Below the pieces are notes generated by a model. That model was given only the letters and a program-made list of their open reading frames with translations. It did not search any database and had not been told where the DNA came from. This document shows positions 24,407 to 33,492 of a DNA stretch of 49,967 nt, one piece after another. Position 1 is the stretch's first letter. The number at the start of each line of letters is the position of its first letter. Position numbers and translations under genes: made by a program. Source of the stretch: Micrococcales bacterium 73-13 (GTDB lineage: Bacteria; Actinomycetota; Actinomycetes; Actinomycetales; Microbacteriaceae); NCBI GenBank assembly GCA_001898855.1, contig MKVN01000038.1, positions 1 to 49,967 on the forward strand, written 5' to 3'.

Positions 24407-25806
24407 CCGGCGCCCCGGCGAGCTACTCGGTGACCGGCCTCGCCGGCATCCCCGAGATCCGTCCCGGCGACGACCTCGCGGCGATCGTCGCGCGCGCCTA
24501 CGCCGAGCTCGGCCCGGCCGACGGCGACATCCTCGTCGTGACCTCGAAGGTCGTCTCGAAGGCCGAGGGCCGGATCGTCGAGGCGGCGGAGCGCGACGCC
24601 GTGATCGACGCCGAGACGGTCCGGGTGGTCGCGACGGTCGAGCACGCCGGCGGCCGCACCCGCATCGTCGAGAACCCCCAGGGCCTCGTGCTCGCCGCCG
24701 CCGGCGTCGACGCGTCGAACGCGGCCGACGGCGAGGTGCTGCTGCTGCCGCTCGATGCGGACGCGTCGGCGCGGGCGCTCGCGGGCGCGCTGCGCGCCGC
24801 GACCGGGGCCCGCCTCGGAGTCGTGGTCTCCGACACGCTCGGGCGCGCGTGGCGCGTCGGCCAGATCGACCAGGCGATCGGCGCCGCCGGCGTCCGGGTG
24901 GTCGACGACCTGCGCGGGTCGACGGACTCCGGCGGCCGGGTGCTCGAGGCGACGATCGCGGCCATCGGCGACGAGCTCGCCTCGGCCGCCGAGCTCGTCA
25001 AGGGCAAGGCCTCCGGGATCCCGGTCGCGGTCGTCCGCGGGCTCGGACGGCTCGTGACCGACTCGCTCGACGAGCCCGGCGCGCGCGGACTCCAGCGCCC
25101 CGCCCGCGAGGACCTCTTCCGCCTCGGCGCCGCGGAGGCGTGGCGCGAGGGCTATCAGGCGGCGCTCGCCGCGGCCACCGGCTCGGGCGCGTCGTCCGCC
25201 CGCTGGACGCTCGTCGTCCCCGTGAAGCCGGCGGTCGCCGGCAAGTCCCGGCTCGCCGTCCCGGGTGCCGACCGGGTCGGGCTCGCCCGCGCCATCGCGC
25301 TCGACACGATCGAGGCCGCCGCGGCGTGCGACGCGGTCGCGCGCGTGCTCGTCGTCACCGGCGACGCCGAGACGGCGGACGCCGCGCGCGGGATCCGCGG
25401 CGTCGAGATCGTGCCCGACACCGCCGGCGGCCTGCGCGCCGCCATCGCGCTCGGCATCGAGGCGGCGGGGCCGGACGCGGACCGGGCGGTGCTGCTCGGG
25501 GACCTCCCGGCGCTCGCACCGGGCGAGCTCGGGCACGCGCTCGCGCTCGCGGCGACGGCCGGCCGCGCCTTCGTGCCGGACGCCGACGGCGTCGGCAGCG
25601 CGCTCGCCACCGCCCGGGCGCGCCTCCCGTTCGAGCCGCGGTTCGGCGCGGAATCGGCCGCGGCCCACCGCGCGGCCGGCTTCGCCGAGCTCGCGCTGCC
25701 GGCCGGCTGGGGCCTGCGGCGCGACGTCGACACGATCGAGCACCTCGAGGCCGCGCACGCCCTCGGCGCGCTCGGCCCGCGCACCGCCGCCCTGACGCGG
25801 CGCTGA
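24403..25806 (+). CDS. CofE-CofC fusion: F420-0:gamma-glutamyl ligase plus 2-phospholactate/PEP guanylyltransferase
   Basis: A single 467-residue frame holds two F420 enzymes. Residues about 8-258 are CofE ([69 protein letters not shown]), which adds glutamate to F420-0 with GTP. Residues about 267-467 are CofC/FbiD ([48 protein letters not shown]), which activates a three-carbon phosphoacid with GTP. Mycobacterial FbiB instead joins CofE to a nitroreductase domain. No stop or restart lies between the domains. GTG 24403 overlaps coaD. It is convergent with cofD. Confidence 0.88.
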   Translation: MTGAPASYSVTGLAGIPEIRPGDDLAAIVARAYAELGPADGDILVVTSKVVSKAEGRIVEAAERDAVIDAETVRVVATVEHAGGRTRIVENPQGLVLAAAGVDASNAADGEVLLLPLDADASARALAGALRAATGARLGVVVSDTLGRAWRVGQIDQAIGAAGVRVVDDLRGSTDSGGRVLEATIAAIGDELASAAELVKGKASGIPVAVVRGLGRLVTDSLDEPGARGLQRPAREDLFRLGAAEAWREGYQAALAAATGSGASSARWTLVVPVKPAVAGKSRLAVPGADRVGLARAIALDTIEAAAACDAVARVLVVTGDAETADAARGIRGVEIVPDTAGGLRAAIALGIEAAGPDADRAVLLGDLPALAPGELGHALALAATAGRAFVPDADGVGSALATARARLPFEPRFGAESAAAHRAAGFAELALPAGWGLRRDVDTIEHLEAAHALGALGPRTAALTRR

Positions 25807-25848
25807 CGCGCGGCGCGGGATCGGTCGGCCGGCTGCGACGGTGCCGGC

Positions 25849-26862
25849 TCAGCCGAGCGCCGCGTCGAGCGCGGCCGCCGCGAGCGCGGCGGAGCTGTCG
25901 AGATCGCGCATCCAGAGCGGCCGCACCGCCGTCGGCAGGCGCGCGGCCTCGAGGCCCGCCGCGAGCGCGGCGTCCTCCTCGGCGACGAGCCAGGCGTCGA
26001 GCAGGCCGGGCAGCGCGGCGCGGTCGTAGGCGCCGAGGCCGCCGCGGGCCCCGTAGCGCAGTCCGACGGCATCGGCCGAGGTCGGCACCCCGAGCGTCGC
26101 GAGGCAGGCGTCGGCCATGCCCCGCACCACGGCCCCGCCGATGATCGGGGAGACGCCGGCGACCCCGCCCGGCGCCGCGGCGACCGCCTCGGCGATCCCC
26201 GGGACCGAGAGGATCGGACCGATCGAGACCACCGGGTTCGACGGCGCGACGAGCACCGCGTCCGCCTCCGCGATCGCCTCGAGCACGCCGGCCCCCGGCG
26301 CCGCGGCCGCGATCCCGGCGTTCTCGAACGCGATCGCCGGCAGGCTCGCCCGGTGCAGGGTCCACCATTCCTGGAAGTGCATGCGGCCGCTCGCGGTCAG
26401 GACGTGCGTGTCCACTTCGGCGTCCGTCATCGGCAGCAGCCGCACCCCGAGCGGCCAACGCGCCGCCAGTCGCTCGACGACCTCCGAGACGGTTCGGCCC
26501 TCGCGCAGCCAGCCCGTCCGCGCGAGATGGGTCCCGAGGTCGAGGTCGCCGAGCGTGAACCACGGCCAGCCGGCGCCCCACGCGCGCAGCTCGTCGGCGA
26601 CCCGCTCGCTGTCGCCCGCCCGACCCCAGCCGCGCTCGACGTCGTTGACGCCCGCGAGCGCGTAGAGCAGCGAGTCGACGTCCGGCTGCAGGCGGACGCC
26701 GGTCAGCCACAGGTCGTCGCCGGTGTTCGCGACGACGGCGATCCGCGCCGACGTGCCGGACGGACCGTCGGAGGGCCAGCGCCGCCGAGCGGCCTCCCGG
26801 ACGCCGAGCACGAAGCGGGAACCGCCGACACCGCCCGCGAGGACCACGATCGAGACGGCCAT
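25849..26862 (-). CDS. cofD: 2-phospho-L-lactate (or PEP) transferase CofD/FbiA
   Basis: CofD joins the CofC product to the deazaflavin FO, making F420-0 or its dehydro form. The 337-residue protein begins MAVSIVVLAGGVGGSRFVLG and has VVANTGDDLWLTG, LGDLDLGTHL, PSNPVVSIGPILSVPGI and SPIIGGAVVRGMAD, all family motifs. It converges with the cofE-cofC fusion, so three of the F420 functions are here. The FO synthase (fbiC/cofGH) is not in the window. The ATG is 6 bases from a -10 shared with the gene on the other strand. Confidence 0.95.
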   Translation of the reverse strand: MAVSIVVLAGGVGGSRFVLGVREAARRRWPSDGPSGTSARIAVVANTGDDLWLTGVRLQPDVDSLLYALAGVNDVERGWGRAGDSERVADELRAWGAGWPWFTLGDLDLGTHLARTGWLREGRTVSEVVERLAARWPLGVRLLPMTDAEVDTHVLTASGRMHFQEWWTLHRASLPAIAFENAGIAAAAPGAGVLEAIAEADAVLVAPSNPVVSIGPILSVPGIAEAVAAAPGGVAGVSPIIGGAVVRGMADACLATLGVPTSADAVGLRYGARGGLGAYDRAALPGLLDAWLVAEEDAALAAGLEAARLPTAVRPLWMRDLDSSAALAAAALDAALG

Positions 26863-26867
26863 CCCGC

Positions 26868-26874
26868 TACTGTA
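26868..26874. promoter_or_regulatory. Shared bidirectional -10 element of cofD and the 26880 gene
   Basis: TACTGTA reads TACTGT on plus (26868-26873) and TACAGT on minus (26874-26869). The plus ATG (26880) and the minus ATG (26862) each lie exactly 6 bases beyond it. The two leaderless genes would compete for the same melting site. Confidence 0.55.
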
Positions 26875-26879
26875 CGGAC

Positions 26880-27440
26880 ATGGACCAGTTCATCGGGGGG
26901 CTCATCGCGTTCGTGGTGGGGGACTACTACGTGACGCTCGCCGTCATCGGTCTCGTCATCGCGCTCATCGTCGCCGGGGTGCGGCACCGCTGGCGGGACG
27001 GGAGCGGCTGGCGCACGATCCTGGACTGGTGGACGCTGTTCGCCGTCGGCGCCGCGAACCTCGTCAACTTCTACTTCCACTCCGTGCTCGGCGACTTCTC
27101 CGCCGAGCAGATCGGCTGGCCGCAGAGCCCGTTCCAGTTCGAGCTCGCGCTGGCGAGCCTCGGCATCGGCATCGCCGCGGTGATCGCCTTCCCGCGCCGG
27201 ATGGGCTGGCCGGCCAAGCTCATCGCGAACGTGCCGCACGTCGTCTTCGTGCTCGGCGCCGGCATCGTGCACCTCGTCGACATCATCGCCACCGGGAACA
27301 TGGCCTTCGGCAACGCCGGCCCGATCTTCTGGAGCGACTTCTACCTGCCGATCGCGACGGTGCTCGTGCTCATGCTCGCCGGCCTGGAGGCGCGCCGTCC
27401 GGCGCGCGCGGCGGTCGGCGCCGGCGAATCGGGTCTTTAA
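26880..27440 (+). CDS. Multi-pass membrane protein of unknown function (DUF6790-like)
   Basis: The 186-residue protein has a short N-terminal segment and about five hydrophobic helices (8-38, 48-66, 84-105, 111-135, 150-167). Conserved-looking motifs are WWTLFAVGAANLVNFYFH, PFQFELALASLGIG and GHxxD-like GIVHLVDI. It resembles small DUF6790-type membrane proteins, though the family call is tentative. It sits between the F420 genes and the pyrimidine operon, and its stop is 75 bases before the latter. A role in uptake or sensing is only a guess. Confidence 0.7.
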   Translation: MDQFIGGLIAFVVGDYYVTLAVIGLVIALIVAGVRHRWRDGSGWRTILDWWTLFAVGAANLVNFYFHSVLGDFSAEQIGWPQSPFQFELALASLGIGIAAVIAFPRRMGWPAKLIANVPHVVFVLGAGIVHLVDIIATGNMAFGNAGPIFWSDFYLPIATVLVLMLAGLEARRPARAAVGAGESGL

Positions 27441-27458
27441 CTCCGGCGTCACAGCGCG

Positions 27459-27493
27459 TAACGTCCGAGCAACGTCGTCAGCGTTGACTGACG
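27459..27493 (+). promoter_or_regulatory. Candidate promoter and operator of the pyrimidine operon
   Basis: TAACGT (27459-27464) is a TAnnnT -10 candidate. Just downstream, CGTCAG (27476-27481) and CTGACG (27488-27493) form a perfect inverted repeat with a 6-base centre. That is a usual place for a repressor site, about 20 bases before the first ATG. AAGGAGG (27503-27509) is a strong ribosome-binding site. Confidence 0.45.
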
Positions 27494-27515
27494 TGACCAC
27501 CGAAGGAGGCGCAGC

Positions 27516-28367
27516 ATGACAGTCGTCCGCGCGGCGATCAGCCAGACGAAGTGGACCGGCGACGAGGCGTCCATGATCGACAAGCACGAGGGCTTCGCGC
27601 GCGACGCGGCGAGCCAGGGCGCGCAGGTGATGTGCTTCCAGGAGCTGTTCCACGGGCCCTACTTCGGCATCACCCAGGAGCAGAAGTACTACCGCTTCGC
27701 CCAGCCGGCCGAGGGCGGGCCGATCCTCACCCGCTTCCAGTCGGTGGCCAAGGAGCTCGGGATCGTCATGATCCTCCCGATCTACGAGGAGGAGGACGCG
27801 GGGGTCTACTACAACACGACGCTCGTCGTCGACGCGGACGGCAGGTACCTCGGCAAGTACCGGAAGAACCACATCCCGCACGTCGAGAAGTTCTGGGAGA
27901 AGTTCTACTTCCGCCCCGGGAACCTCGGCTACCCGGTGTTCGACACCGCGGTCGGCTCGATCGGCACCTACATCTGCTACGACCGGCACTTCCCGGAGGG
28001 CTGGCGCGAGTACGGCCTGCGCGGGGCGCACATGGTCTTCAACCCGAACGCGACGAAGCCCGGACTGTCCAATCGGCTCTGGGAGGTCGAGGGCCCGGCT
28101 GCGGCGGTCGCGAACGGCTACTTCGTGCTGCAGCCGAACCGCGTCGGCCTCGAGGACGACGAGTACGGGGACGACGCGGTGTTCTTCTACGGCACCAGCC
28201 AGGTGATCGACCCGCAGGGCAACCTCGTCGGCCCGCTCGGCAGCGACGAGCACGAGGAGCTGCTCGTGCGCGACCTCGACCTCGACCTGGTGCGCACCGC
28301 CCGCGACAACTGGCAGTTCTACCGCGACCGCCGCCCGGACACCTACGGCGACATCGTCGCGCCGTGA
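27516..28367 (+). CDS. Nitrilase-family amidohydrolase, probable beta-ureidopropionase (N-carbamoyl-beta-alanine amidase)
   Basis: The 283-residue carbon-nitrogen hydrolase has the Glu-Lys-Cys triad Glu43 (CFQELFHGPYF), Lys117 (GKYRKNHIP) and Cys154 (YICYDRHFPEG). With dihydropyrimidinase next to it, it most likely cleaves N-carbamoyl-beta-alanine to beta-alanine, CO2 and ammonia, the third step of reductive pyrimidine breakdown. It begins the operon, preceded by AAGGAGG. Other N-carbamoyl amino acids are possible substrates. Confidence 0.88.
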   Translation: MTVVRAAISQTKWTGDEASMIDKHEGFARDAASQGAQVMCFQELFHGPYFGITQEQKYYRFAQPAEGGPILTRFQSVAKELGIVMILPIYEEEDAGVYYNTTLVVDADGRYLGKYRKNHIPHVEKFWEKFYFRPGNLGYPVFDTAVGSIGTYICYDRHFPEGWREYGLRGAHMVFNPNATKPGLSNRLWEVEGPAAAVANGYFVLQPNRVGLEDDEYGDDAVFFYGTSQVIDPQGNLVGPLGSDEHEELLVRDLDLDLVRTARDNWQFYRDRRPDTYGDIVAP

Positions 28368-28410
28368 TCTCGAACCGCGCTTCGCGCCGCTCGATCCAGG
28401 AGGAGAGCTG

Positions 28411-29847
28411 ATGGCAACGACACTCATCAAGGGCGGCCTCGTCGTCTCCGCGACCGGCTCGGTCCTCGCCGACGTGCTCATCGACGGCGAGACGATCGCC
28501 GCCGTGCTCGCGCCCGGCAGCACGGCGCTCGGCGGCGACCTCGCGGCGACCGCCGACACCGTGATCGACGCGACCGGCAAGTACGTCATCCCCGGCGGCA
28601 TCGACGCGCACACCCACATGTCGCTGCCGTTCGGCGGGACGAGCGCCTCGGACACCCCGGAGACCGGCACCCGCGCCGCCGCGTGGGGCGGGACGACGAC
28701 GATCGTCGACTTCGCCGTGCAGAGCGCCGGCGGCGACGTCCTCGAGGGCCTCGCGAAGTGGCACGGGATGTTCGACGGCGAGTGCGCGATCGACTACGGC
28801 TTCCACCAGATCATCGGCGGCGTGGACGAGCAGGCGCTCGCGGTCATGCCGCGGCTGATCGACGAGGGCATCACGTCGTTCAAGCTGTTCATGGCCTACC
28901 CGGGCGTGTTCTACGCGACCGACGACCAGATCCTGCGGGCGATGCAGGTCGCCGCCGACACCGGACTGCTCACGATGATGCACGCGGAGAACGGGCCCGT
29001 CATCGACGTGCTCGCCGCGCAGCTCGTCGAGCAGGGGAGGACCGACCCCTACTTCCACGGCATCGCCCGCGCCTGGCAGATGGAGGAGGAGGCGACGCAC
29101 CGCGCGATCATGCTCGGCAACCTCACCGGGGCGCCCCTCTACGTCGTGCACGTCTCCGCGAAGCAGGCGGTCGCCCAGCTCGCCGCGGCCCGCGACAACG
29201 GGCAGAACGTCTTCGGCGAGACCTGCCCGCAGTACCTGTACCTGAGCCTCGAGGAGCACCTCGGGGCCGACTCCGCCGAGTGGGGGCGCTTCGAGGGCGC
29301 CAAGTGGGTGTGCTCGACGCCGCTGCGCAGCCGCGCGGAGGGGCACCAGGACGTGCTGTGGCAGAGCCTGCGCACGAACGACATCCAGATGGTCTCCACC
29401 GACCACTGCCCCTTCTGCATGAAGGAGCAGAAGGAGCTCGGCCTCGGGGACTTCCGCAGGATCCCGAATGGGATCGGCTCCGTCGAGCACCGGATGGACC
29501 TGATGTACCAGGGCGTCGTCCAGGGCGAGATCACGCTGGAACGCTGGGTCGAGCTCACCTCGACGACACCCGCGCGGATGTTCGGGCTGTACGGCAGGAA
29601 GGGCGTCATCCAGCCCGGCGCGGACGGCGACGTCGTGGTCTACGACCCGAAGGGGCACACCTCGATCGGGGTCGGGAAGACGCACCACATGAACATGGAC
29701 CACTCGGCGTGGGAGGGCTTCGAGATCGACGGGCACGTCGACACCGTCATCTCGCGCGGGCGGGTCATCGTCGACGGCGGCGAGTACCTCGGCCGCAAGG
29801 GGGACGGCCGGTTCGTCAAGCGCGAGCTCTCCCAGTACCTCGTCTGA
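28411..29847 (+). CDS. hydA: Dihydropyrimidinase (D-hydantoinase)
   Basis: The enzyme opens the ring of dihydrouracil or dihydrothymine to the N-carbamoyl beta-amino acid. The 478-residue amidohydrolase shows metal ligands in GGIDAHTHMSLPF, carboxylated Lys158 (SFKLFMAYPG), His in MMHAENG, His in YVVHVSAKQA and Asp in VSTDHCPF. The Zn-binding set is complete. GGAGGAG lies before the ATG. It needs dihydropyrimidine as substrate, so a pyrimidine reductase must exist in the pathway. Confidence 0.93.
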   Translation: MATTLIKGGLVVSATGSVLADVLIDGETIAAVLAPGSTALGGDLAATADTVIDATGKYVIPGGIDAHTHMSLPFGGTSASDTPETGTRAAAWGGTTTIVDFAVQSAGGDVLEGLAKWHGMFDGECAIDYGFHQIIGGVDEQALAVMPRLIDEGITSFKLFMAYPGVFYATDDQILRAMQVAADTGLLTMMHAENGPVIDVLAAQLVEQGRTDPYFHGIARAWQMEEEATHRAIMLGNLTGAPLYVVHVSAKQAVAQLAAARDNGQNVFGETCPQYLYLSLEEHLGADSAEWGRFEGAKWVCSTPLRSRAEGHQDVLWQSLRTNDIQMVSTDHCPFCMKEQKELGLGDFRRIPNGIGSVEHRMDLMYQGVVQGEITLERWVELTSTTPARMFGLYGRKGVIQPGADGDVVVYDPKGHTSIGVGKTHHMNMDHSAWEGFEIDGHVDTVISRGRVIVDGGEYLGRKGDGRFVKRELSQYLV

Positions 29848-29902
29848 CCATCGCAGGTCGAGGGGGTCGCCGGCCGTCTCGAGACCGACAGAACGGAAGC
29901 TC

Positions 29903-30919
29903 ATGGACTTCGGAGTGGTGCTCCAGACCAACCCGCCGAGCGCGCGGGTCGTCCAGCTGTCCCAGCTCGCGGAGGCGCACGGCTTCTCGACGGTCTGGAC
30001 CTTCGACTCGCACCTGCTCTGGCAGGAGCCGTACGTCATCCACTCCCGCATCCTCGACGCGACGCGGCGGATCCGGGTCGGCCCGTTCGTGACGAACCCG
30101 GCGACCCGCGACTGGACGGTCACGGCGAGCGTGTTCGCGACGCTCAACGAGATGTACGGCAACCGCACGGTCTGCGGCATCGGCCGCGGCGACTCGGCGG
30201 TGCGGGTCACCAACGGCAGGCCGACGACGATGGCGGAGCTGCGCGAGTCGATCCACGTCATCCGCGAGCTCGCGAACTCGCGCGAGGTCGAGCACAACGG
30301 CTCGACGCTGCGCTTCCCCTGGTCGCACGGCTCCGAGCTCGAGCTCTGGGTCGCCGCCTACGGGCCGCAGGCGCTCAAGCTCGCGGGCGAGGTCGGCGAC
30401 GGCTACATCCTGCAGCTCGCCGACCTCGACATCGCGGCCTGGATGATCGGCACGGTGCGCGAGGCGGCGGCGAGCGCCGGGCGCGACCCGGACGCGATCC
30501 GGTTCTGCGTCAGCGCGCCGATGATGGTCACGGCCGACCTGGAGCACGCCCGAGCGCAGAACCGCTGGTTCGGCGGCATGGTCGGCAACCACGTCGCCGA
30601 CATCGTGCGGCGCTACGGCGCGGACGGGACGGTCCCCAAGGCCTTCACCGACTACATCGAGCGGCGCGAGGGCTACGACTACAACTCGCACGGCCGCGCG
30701 GAGAACGACCACGTCGACTTCGTGACCGACGAGATCGTCGACCGGTTCTGCGTGCTCGGCACCGCGGAGGACCACATCGCCAAGCTGAAGGCGCTGCAGG
30801 ACATCGGGGTCGACCACTTCGCCGGGTACCTGATGCACGACGACAAGGAGGAGACGCTGCGCGTCTACGGGGAGACCGTGATCCCGGCCCTCGCCGAGCA
30901 CGTGGCGGCGAAGTCGTGA
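29903..30919 (+). CDS. Luciferase-like (LLM) F420-type oxidoreductase of the pyrimidine operon
   Basis: The 338-residue TIM-barrel flavin/F420 enzyme begins MDFGVVLQTNPPSARVVQLS and has WTFDSHLLWQEPYV, VGPFVTNPATRDWTVTAS, GIGRGDSAVRV and WVAAYGPQALKLAGEVGDGY. It resembles the LLM subgroup that travels with dihydropyrimidinase genes and is annotated as F420-dependent. The operon lacks dihydropyrimidine dehydrogenase, so this gene is a candidate for uracil/thymine reduction with F420H2. FMN use, or a different role, cannot be ruled out. Its stop overlaps the permease GTG. Confidence 0.82.
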   Translation: MDFGVVLQTNPPSARVVQLSQLAEAHGFSTVWTFDSHLLWQEPYVIHSRILDATRRIRVGPFVTNPATRDWTVTASVFATLNEMYGNRTVCGIGRGDSAVRVTNGRPTTMAELRESIHVIRELANSREVEHNGSTLRFPWSHGSELELWVAAYGPQALKLAGEVGDGYILQLADLDIAAWMIGTVREAAASAGRDPDAIRFCVSAPMMVTADLEHARAQNRWFGGMVGNHVADIVRRYGADGTVPKAFTDYIERREGYDYNSHGRAENDHVDFVTDEIVDRFCVLGTAEDHIAKLKALQDIGVDHFAGYLMHDDKEETLRVYGETVIPALAEHVAAKS

Positions 30920-31803
30920 GGCGGGCGCTGCCCTGGATCCTCGGCGCCCTCGGCGTCGTCGCCGTCGCAGCGCTCTGGGAGCTCTACAAGTGGCTGGGCC
31001 CGGCCGACGGCGTCGTGCTCGGCGCGACGGCGGGGCAGGCCGGCAGCGGCTTCCGGATCCTGCCGCGCACCGGCGACCTCAACATGCCGCACGTCTGGGA
31101 CATGTTCGAGCGGCTGGCGGCGGGCAACGGGCCCGGCACCCCGCCGCTGTGGCTCTCCGTGCTCGCCGCCATGGGCGTCACGCTCGGCTGCGCCGCGCTC
31201 GGCCTCGCGCTCGGCCTCGTCGTCGGCTTCGCGCTCGCGCTGCTCATGCAGCGCTCGCGGATCGTCGAGTGGGGCGTGCTGCCGTGGGTCATCGTCAGCC
31301 AGACGGTGCCGCTCATCGCGTTCGCGCCGATCATCGCCCGGATCGGCAGCCAGATCGACCGCGGCGGCTTCCCGTGGCCCGGCTGGCTCTCGGTCGCCGT
31401 GATCGCGTCCTACCTGGCGTTCTTCCCGGTCGCCGTCGGCGCGCTGCGCGGGCTGCGCTCGCCGGACGCGATCCACGTCGACCTGCTGCGCAGCTACGGC
31501 GCCGGCTACGGCCAGACGCTGCGCAAGCTGCGGCTGCCGGCCTCGGTGCCGTACCTGCTGCCGGCGCTGCGGCTCGCCGCCGCCAGCGCCGTCGTCGGCG
31601 CGGTCGTCGCCGAGGTCTCGATCGGGATGCCGGGCGGCCTCGGCCGCATGATCATCCAGTTCGCCCAGTCCGCCTCGGCGGACCCGGCCCTGCCGTACGG
31701 CCCGGTGTTCGGCGCGGTCGTCGTCGGCCTGCTCGCCGCGGGATCGGTCGCGCTGCTCGGGCTCGTCCTCAGGAACTACCGACGCGGGGAGGCGGTCGCA
31801 TGA
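30916..31803 (+). CDS. ABC transporter permease (NMT1/THI5-type importer)
   Basis: The 295-residue membrane protein has a binding-protein-dependent transport domain with about six helices and the EAA-type loop around DLLRSYGAGYGQTLRKLRLPASVPYLLPALR. A periplasmic loop near residues 25-80 is longer than usual. The GTG start overlaps the LLM stop (GTGA). With the ATPase, second permease and binding protein it forms one importer, probably for pyrimidines or related nitrogen compounds. Confidence 0.88.
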   Translation: MRRALPWILGALGVVAVAALWELYKWLGPADGVVLGATAGQAGSGFRILPRTGDLNMPHVWDMFERLAAGNGPGTPPLWLSVLAAMGVTLGCAALGLALGLVVGFALALLMQRSRIVEWGVLPWVIVSQTVPLIAFAPIIARIGSQIDRGGFPWPGWLSVAVIASYLAFFPVAVGALRGLRSPDAIHVDLLRSYGAGYGQTLRKLRLPASVPYLLPALRLAAASAVVGAVVAEVSIGMPGGLGRMIIQFAQSASADPALPYGPVFGAVVVGLLAAGSVALLGLVLRNYRRGEAVA

Positions 31804-32618
31804 GATTCGAGACCAAGGAGGCGCTCGCGGCCGTCCCGGCGGTCCGGGCGGTCGGCGTCGAGAAGACCTTCGGCAAGCGCGCGAAGGCCGTCGGCGCGCT
31901 GAGCGGCATCGACCTCGAGATCGCCGCGGGGGAGTTCGTCTCGCTGATCGGCCCGTCCGGCTGCGGCAAGTCGACGCTCATGCGGCTGCTCGCGGACCTC
32001 GACCAGCCGACCGCGGGCACGGTCGAGATCTACGGCCGCACGCCGCGGCAGGCCCGGCTCGGCCAGGAGTACGGCATCGCCTTCCAGCAGGCCGGGCTGC
32101 TGCCCTGGCGGACCGTCGTGCAGAACATCGCGCTGCCGCTCGAGCTGCACGGCGTCTCCTACGCCGAGCGCGCCGAGCGGGCGCAGCGGCTCGCCGAGAT
32201 GGTCGGCCTCGCGGACTTCATGGACCGCCCGCCCGACCAGCTCTCGGGCGGCATGCAGCAGCGCGTCGCGATCGCGCGGGCGCTCGCCGAGCAGCCGCGA
32301 CTGCTGCTGATGGACGAGCCGTTCGGCGCGCTCGACGAGATGACGCGCGAGCGCATGCAGGGCGAGCTCGCCCGCATCGTCGGGCAGAGCGGCGCCGCGG
32401 TGGTGTTCGTGACGCACTCCATCCCGGAGGCGGTGTTCCTCTCCGACCGGGTGGTGGTCATGTCGCCGCGCCCCGGCCGGATCACCGCCGTCGTCGACAC
32501 GCCGTTCGGCCGGGACCGTCCGGAGACGCTCCGCGAGGAGCCCGCGTTCTTCGCGAAGGTCACCGAGGTGCGCGAGGCGCTGCACGGCGTCCCGGTGGAA
32601 CGGGCGAACGAGCGATGA
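31800..32618 (+). CDS. ABC transporter ATP-binding protein
   Basis: The 272-residue ATPase has Walker [11 protein letters not shown]-loop QQAGLLPW, signature LSGGMQQR, Walker [14 protein letters not shown] and H-loop [13 protein letters not shown]. This is the nitrate/sulfonate/taurine-type importer family. It overlaps both neighbouring permease genes by four bases (ATGA), so all three are coupled. The substrate follows from the operon, not from this subunit. Confidence 0.94.
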   Translation: MRFETKEALAAVPAVRAVGVEKTFGKRAKAVGALSGIDLEIAAGEFVSLIGPSGCGKSTLMRLLADLDQPTAGTVEIYGRTPRQARLGQEYGIAFQQAGLLPWRTVVQNIALPLELHGVSYAERAERAQRLAEMVGLADFMDRPPDQLSGGMQQRVAIARALAEQPRLLLMDEPFGALDEMTRERMQGELARIVGQSGAAVVFVTHSIPEAVFLSDRVVVMSPRPGRITAVVDTPFGRDRPETLREEPAFFAKVTEVREALHGVPVERANER

Positions 32619-33397
32619 CGCTGCAGCAGGCCGAGCGCGGCACCGGGACGGCGGCGCTGCGGATCGTCGCGCCGGTCGTCGTCGGCGTCCTGCTCGTGGC
32701 GCTGTGGTGGCTGCTGAGCGCGAACCAGGGCAGGACCGCGCTCATCCCGACGCCGCCGATGGTCTGGACCGAGCTGGTCGAGCGCGGGGACGTCGTGCTG
32801 AAGGCGACCTGGATCACCGCGTTCAACGCCCTCGTCGGGCTCGGGATCGGCACCGTGCTCGGCATCGCGCTCGCCGGCCTCGCCGCCTGGCTGCGGGTGC
32901 TCGACTGGATGGCGGCCCCGGTGGTGGCGGCGATCGCCGTCGTCCCGATCGTCGCGCTGACGCCCATCTTCAACACCATGTTCGGCGCGTCCAGCCAGTA
33001 CGGCCGGCAGCTCATCGCGGGCATCGCGGCGTTCGTCCCGGTCTTCATCAACGTGCTCCGCGGGCTGCGGCAGGCCAGGCCCGTGCAGCGCGACCTGTTC
33101 GCCGCCCTCGCGGCGAGCGGCGGCCAGACGTTCCGCCGGCTGACGCTGCCGACCGCGCTGCCGTACCTGTTCACGGGCCTGACCATGGCGAGCTCGCTCG
33201 CGGTCATCTCCGCGCTCGTCGCCGAGTACTTCGGCGGCCCCTCCAACGGCCTCGGCACCGCGATCGCCACTTACGCGAAGTCCGGCAAGACGGCGCTGGC
33301 CTGGGCGCACGTCGCGGCGGCGATCGCCGTCGGCCTGGTGTTCTTCCTGGTCACGGCGCTCATCGAGCGCATCGTCACGCGGCGGATCCCCATCTGA
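32615..33397 (+). CDS. ABC transporter permease (second)
   Basis: The 260-residue permease has six hydrophobic helices and the ATPase-contact loop [30 protein letters not shown]. It is shorter than the first permease. The two would form a heterodimer. The ATG overlaps the ATPase stop. The C-terminal region ends in RIVTRRIPI. Confidence 0.9.
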   Translation: MTLQQAERGTGTAALRIVAPVVVGVLLVALWWLLSANQGRTALIPTPPMVWTELVERGDVVLKATWITAFNALVGLGIGTVLGIALAGLAAWLRVLDWMAAPVVAAIAVVPIVALTPIFNTMFGASSQYGRQLIAGIAAFVPVFINVLRGLRQARPVQRDLFAALAASGGQTFRRLTLPTALPYLFTGLTMASSLAVISALVAEYFGGPSNGLGTAIATYAKSGKTALAWAHVAAAIAVGLVFFLVTALIERIVTRRIPI

Positions 33398-33492
33398 GCG
33401 GAGGAGGTGGCGCCACCGGCAACATCCTCGCAATGAGCGCGCAACACCCCGTTGCGACACTGCTCCAGCAATCACCGACCGAAAGGACCACC
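33398..33492. promoter_or_regulatory. Intercistronic hairpins before the binding-protein gene
   Basis: GGTGGCGCCACC (33406-33417) is a perfect palindrome. CGCAAC (33440-33445) pairs with GTTGCG (33451-33456) around a 5-base loop. GAAAGGA precedes the ATG. The stems could protect the mRNA ends and raise binding-protein expression over the permeases. Confidence 0.4.
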
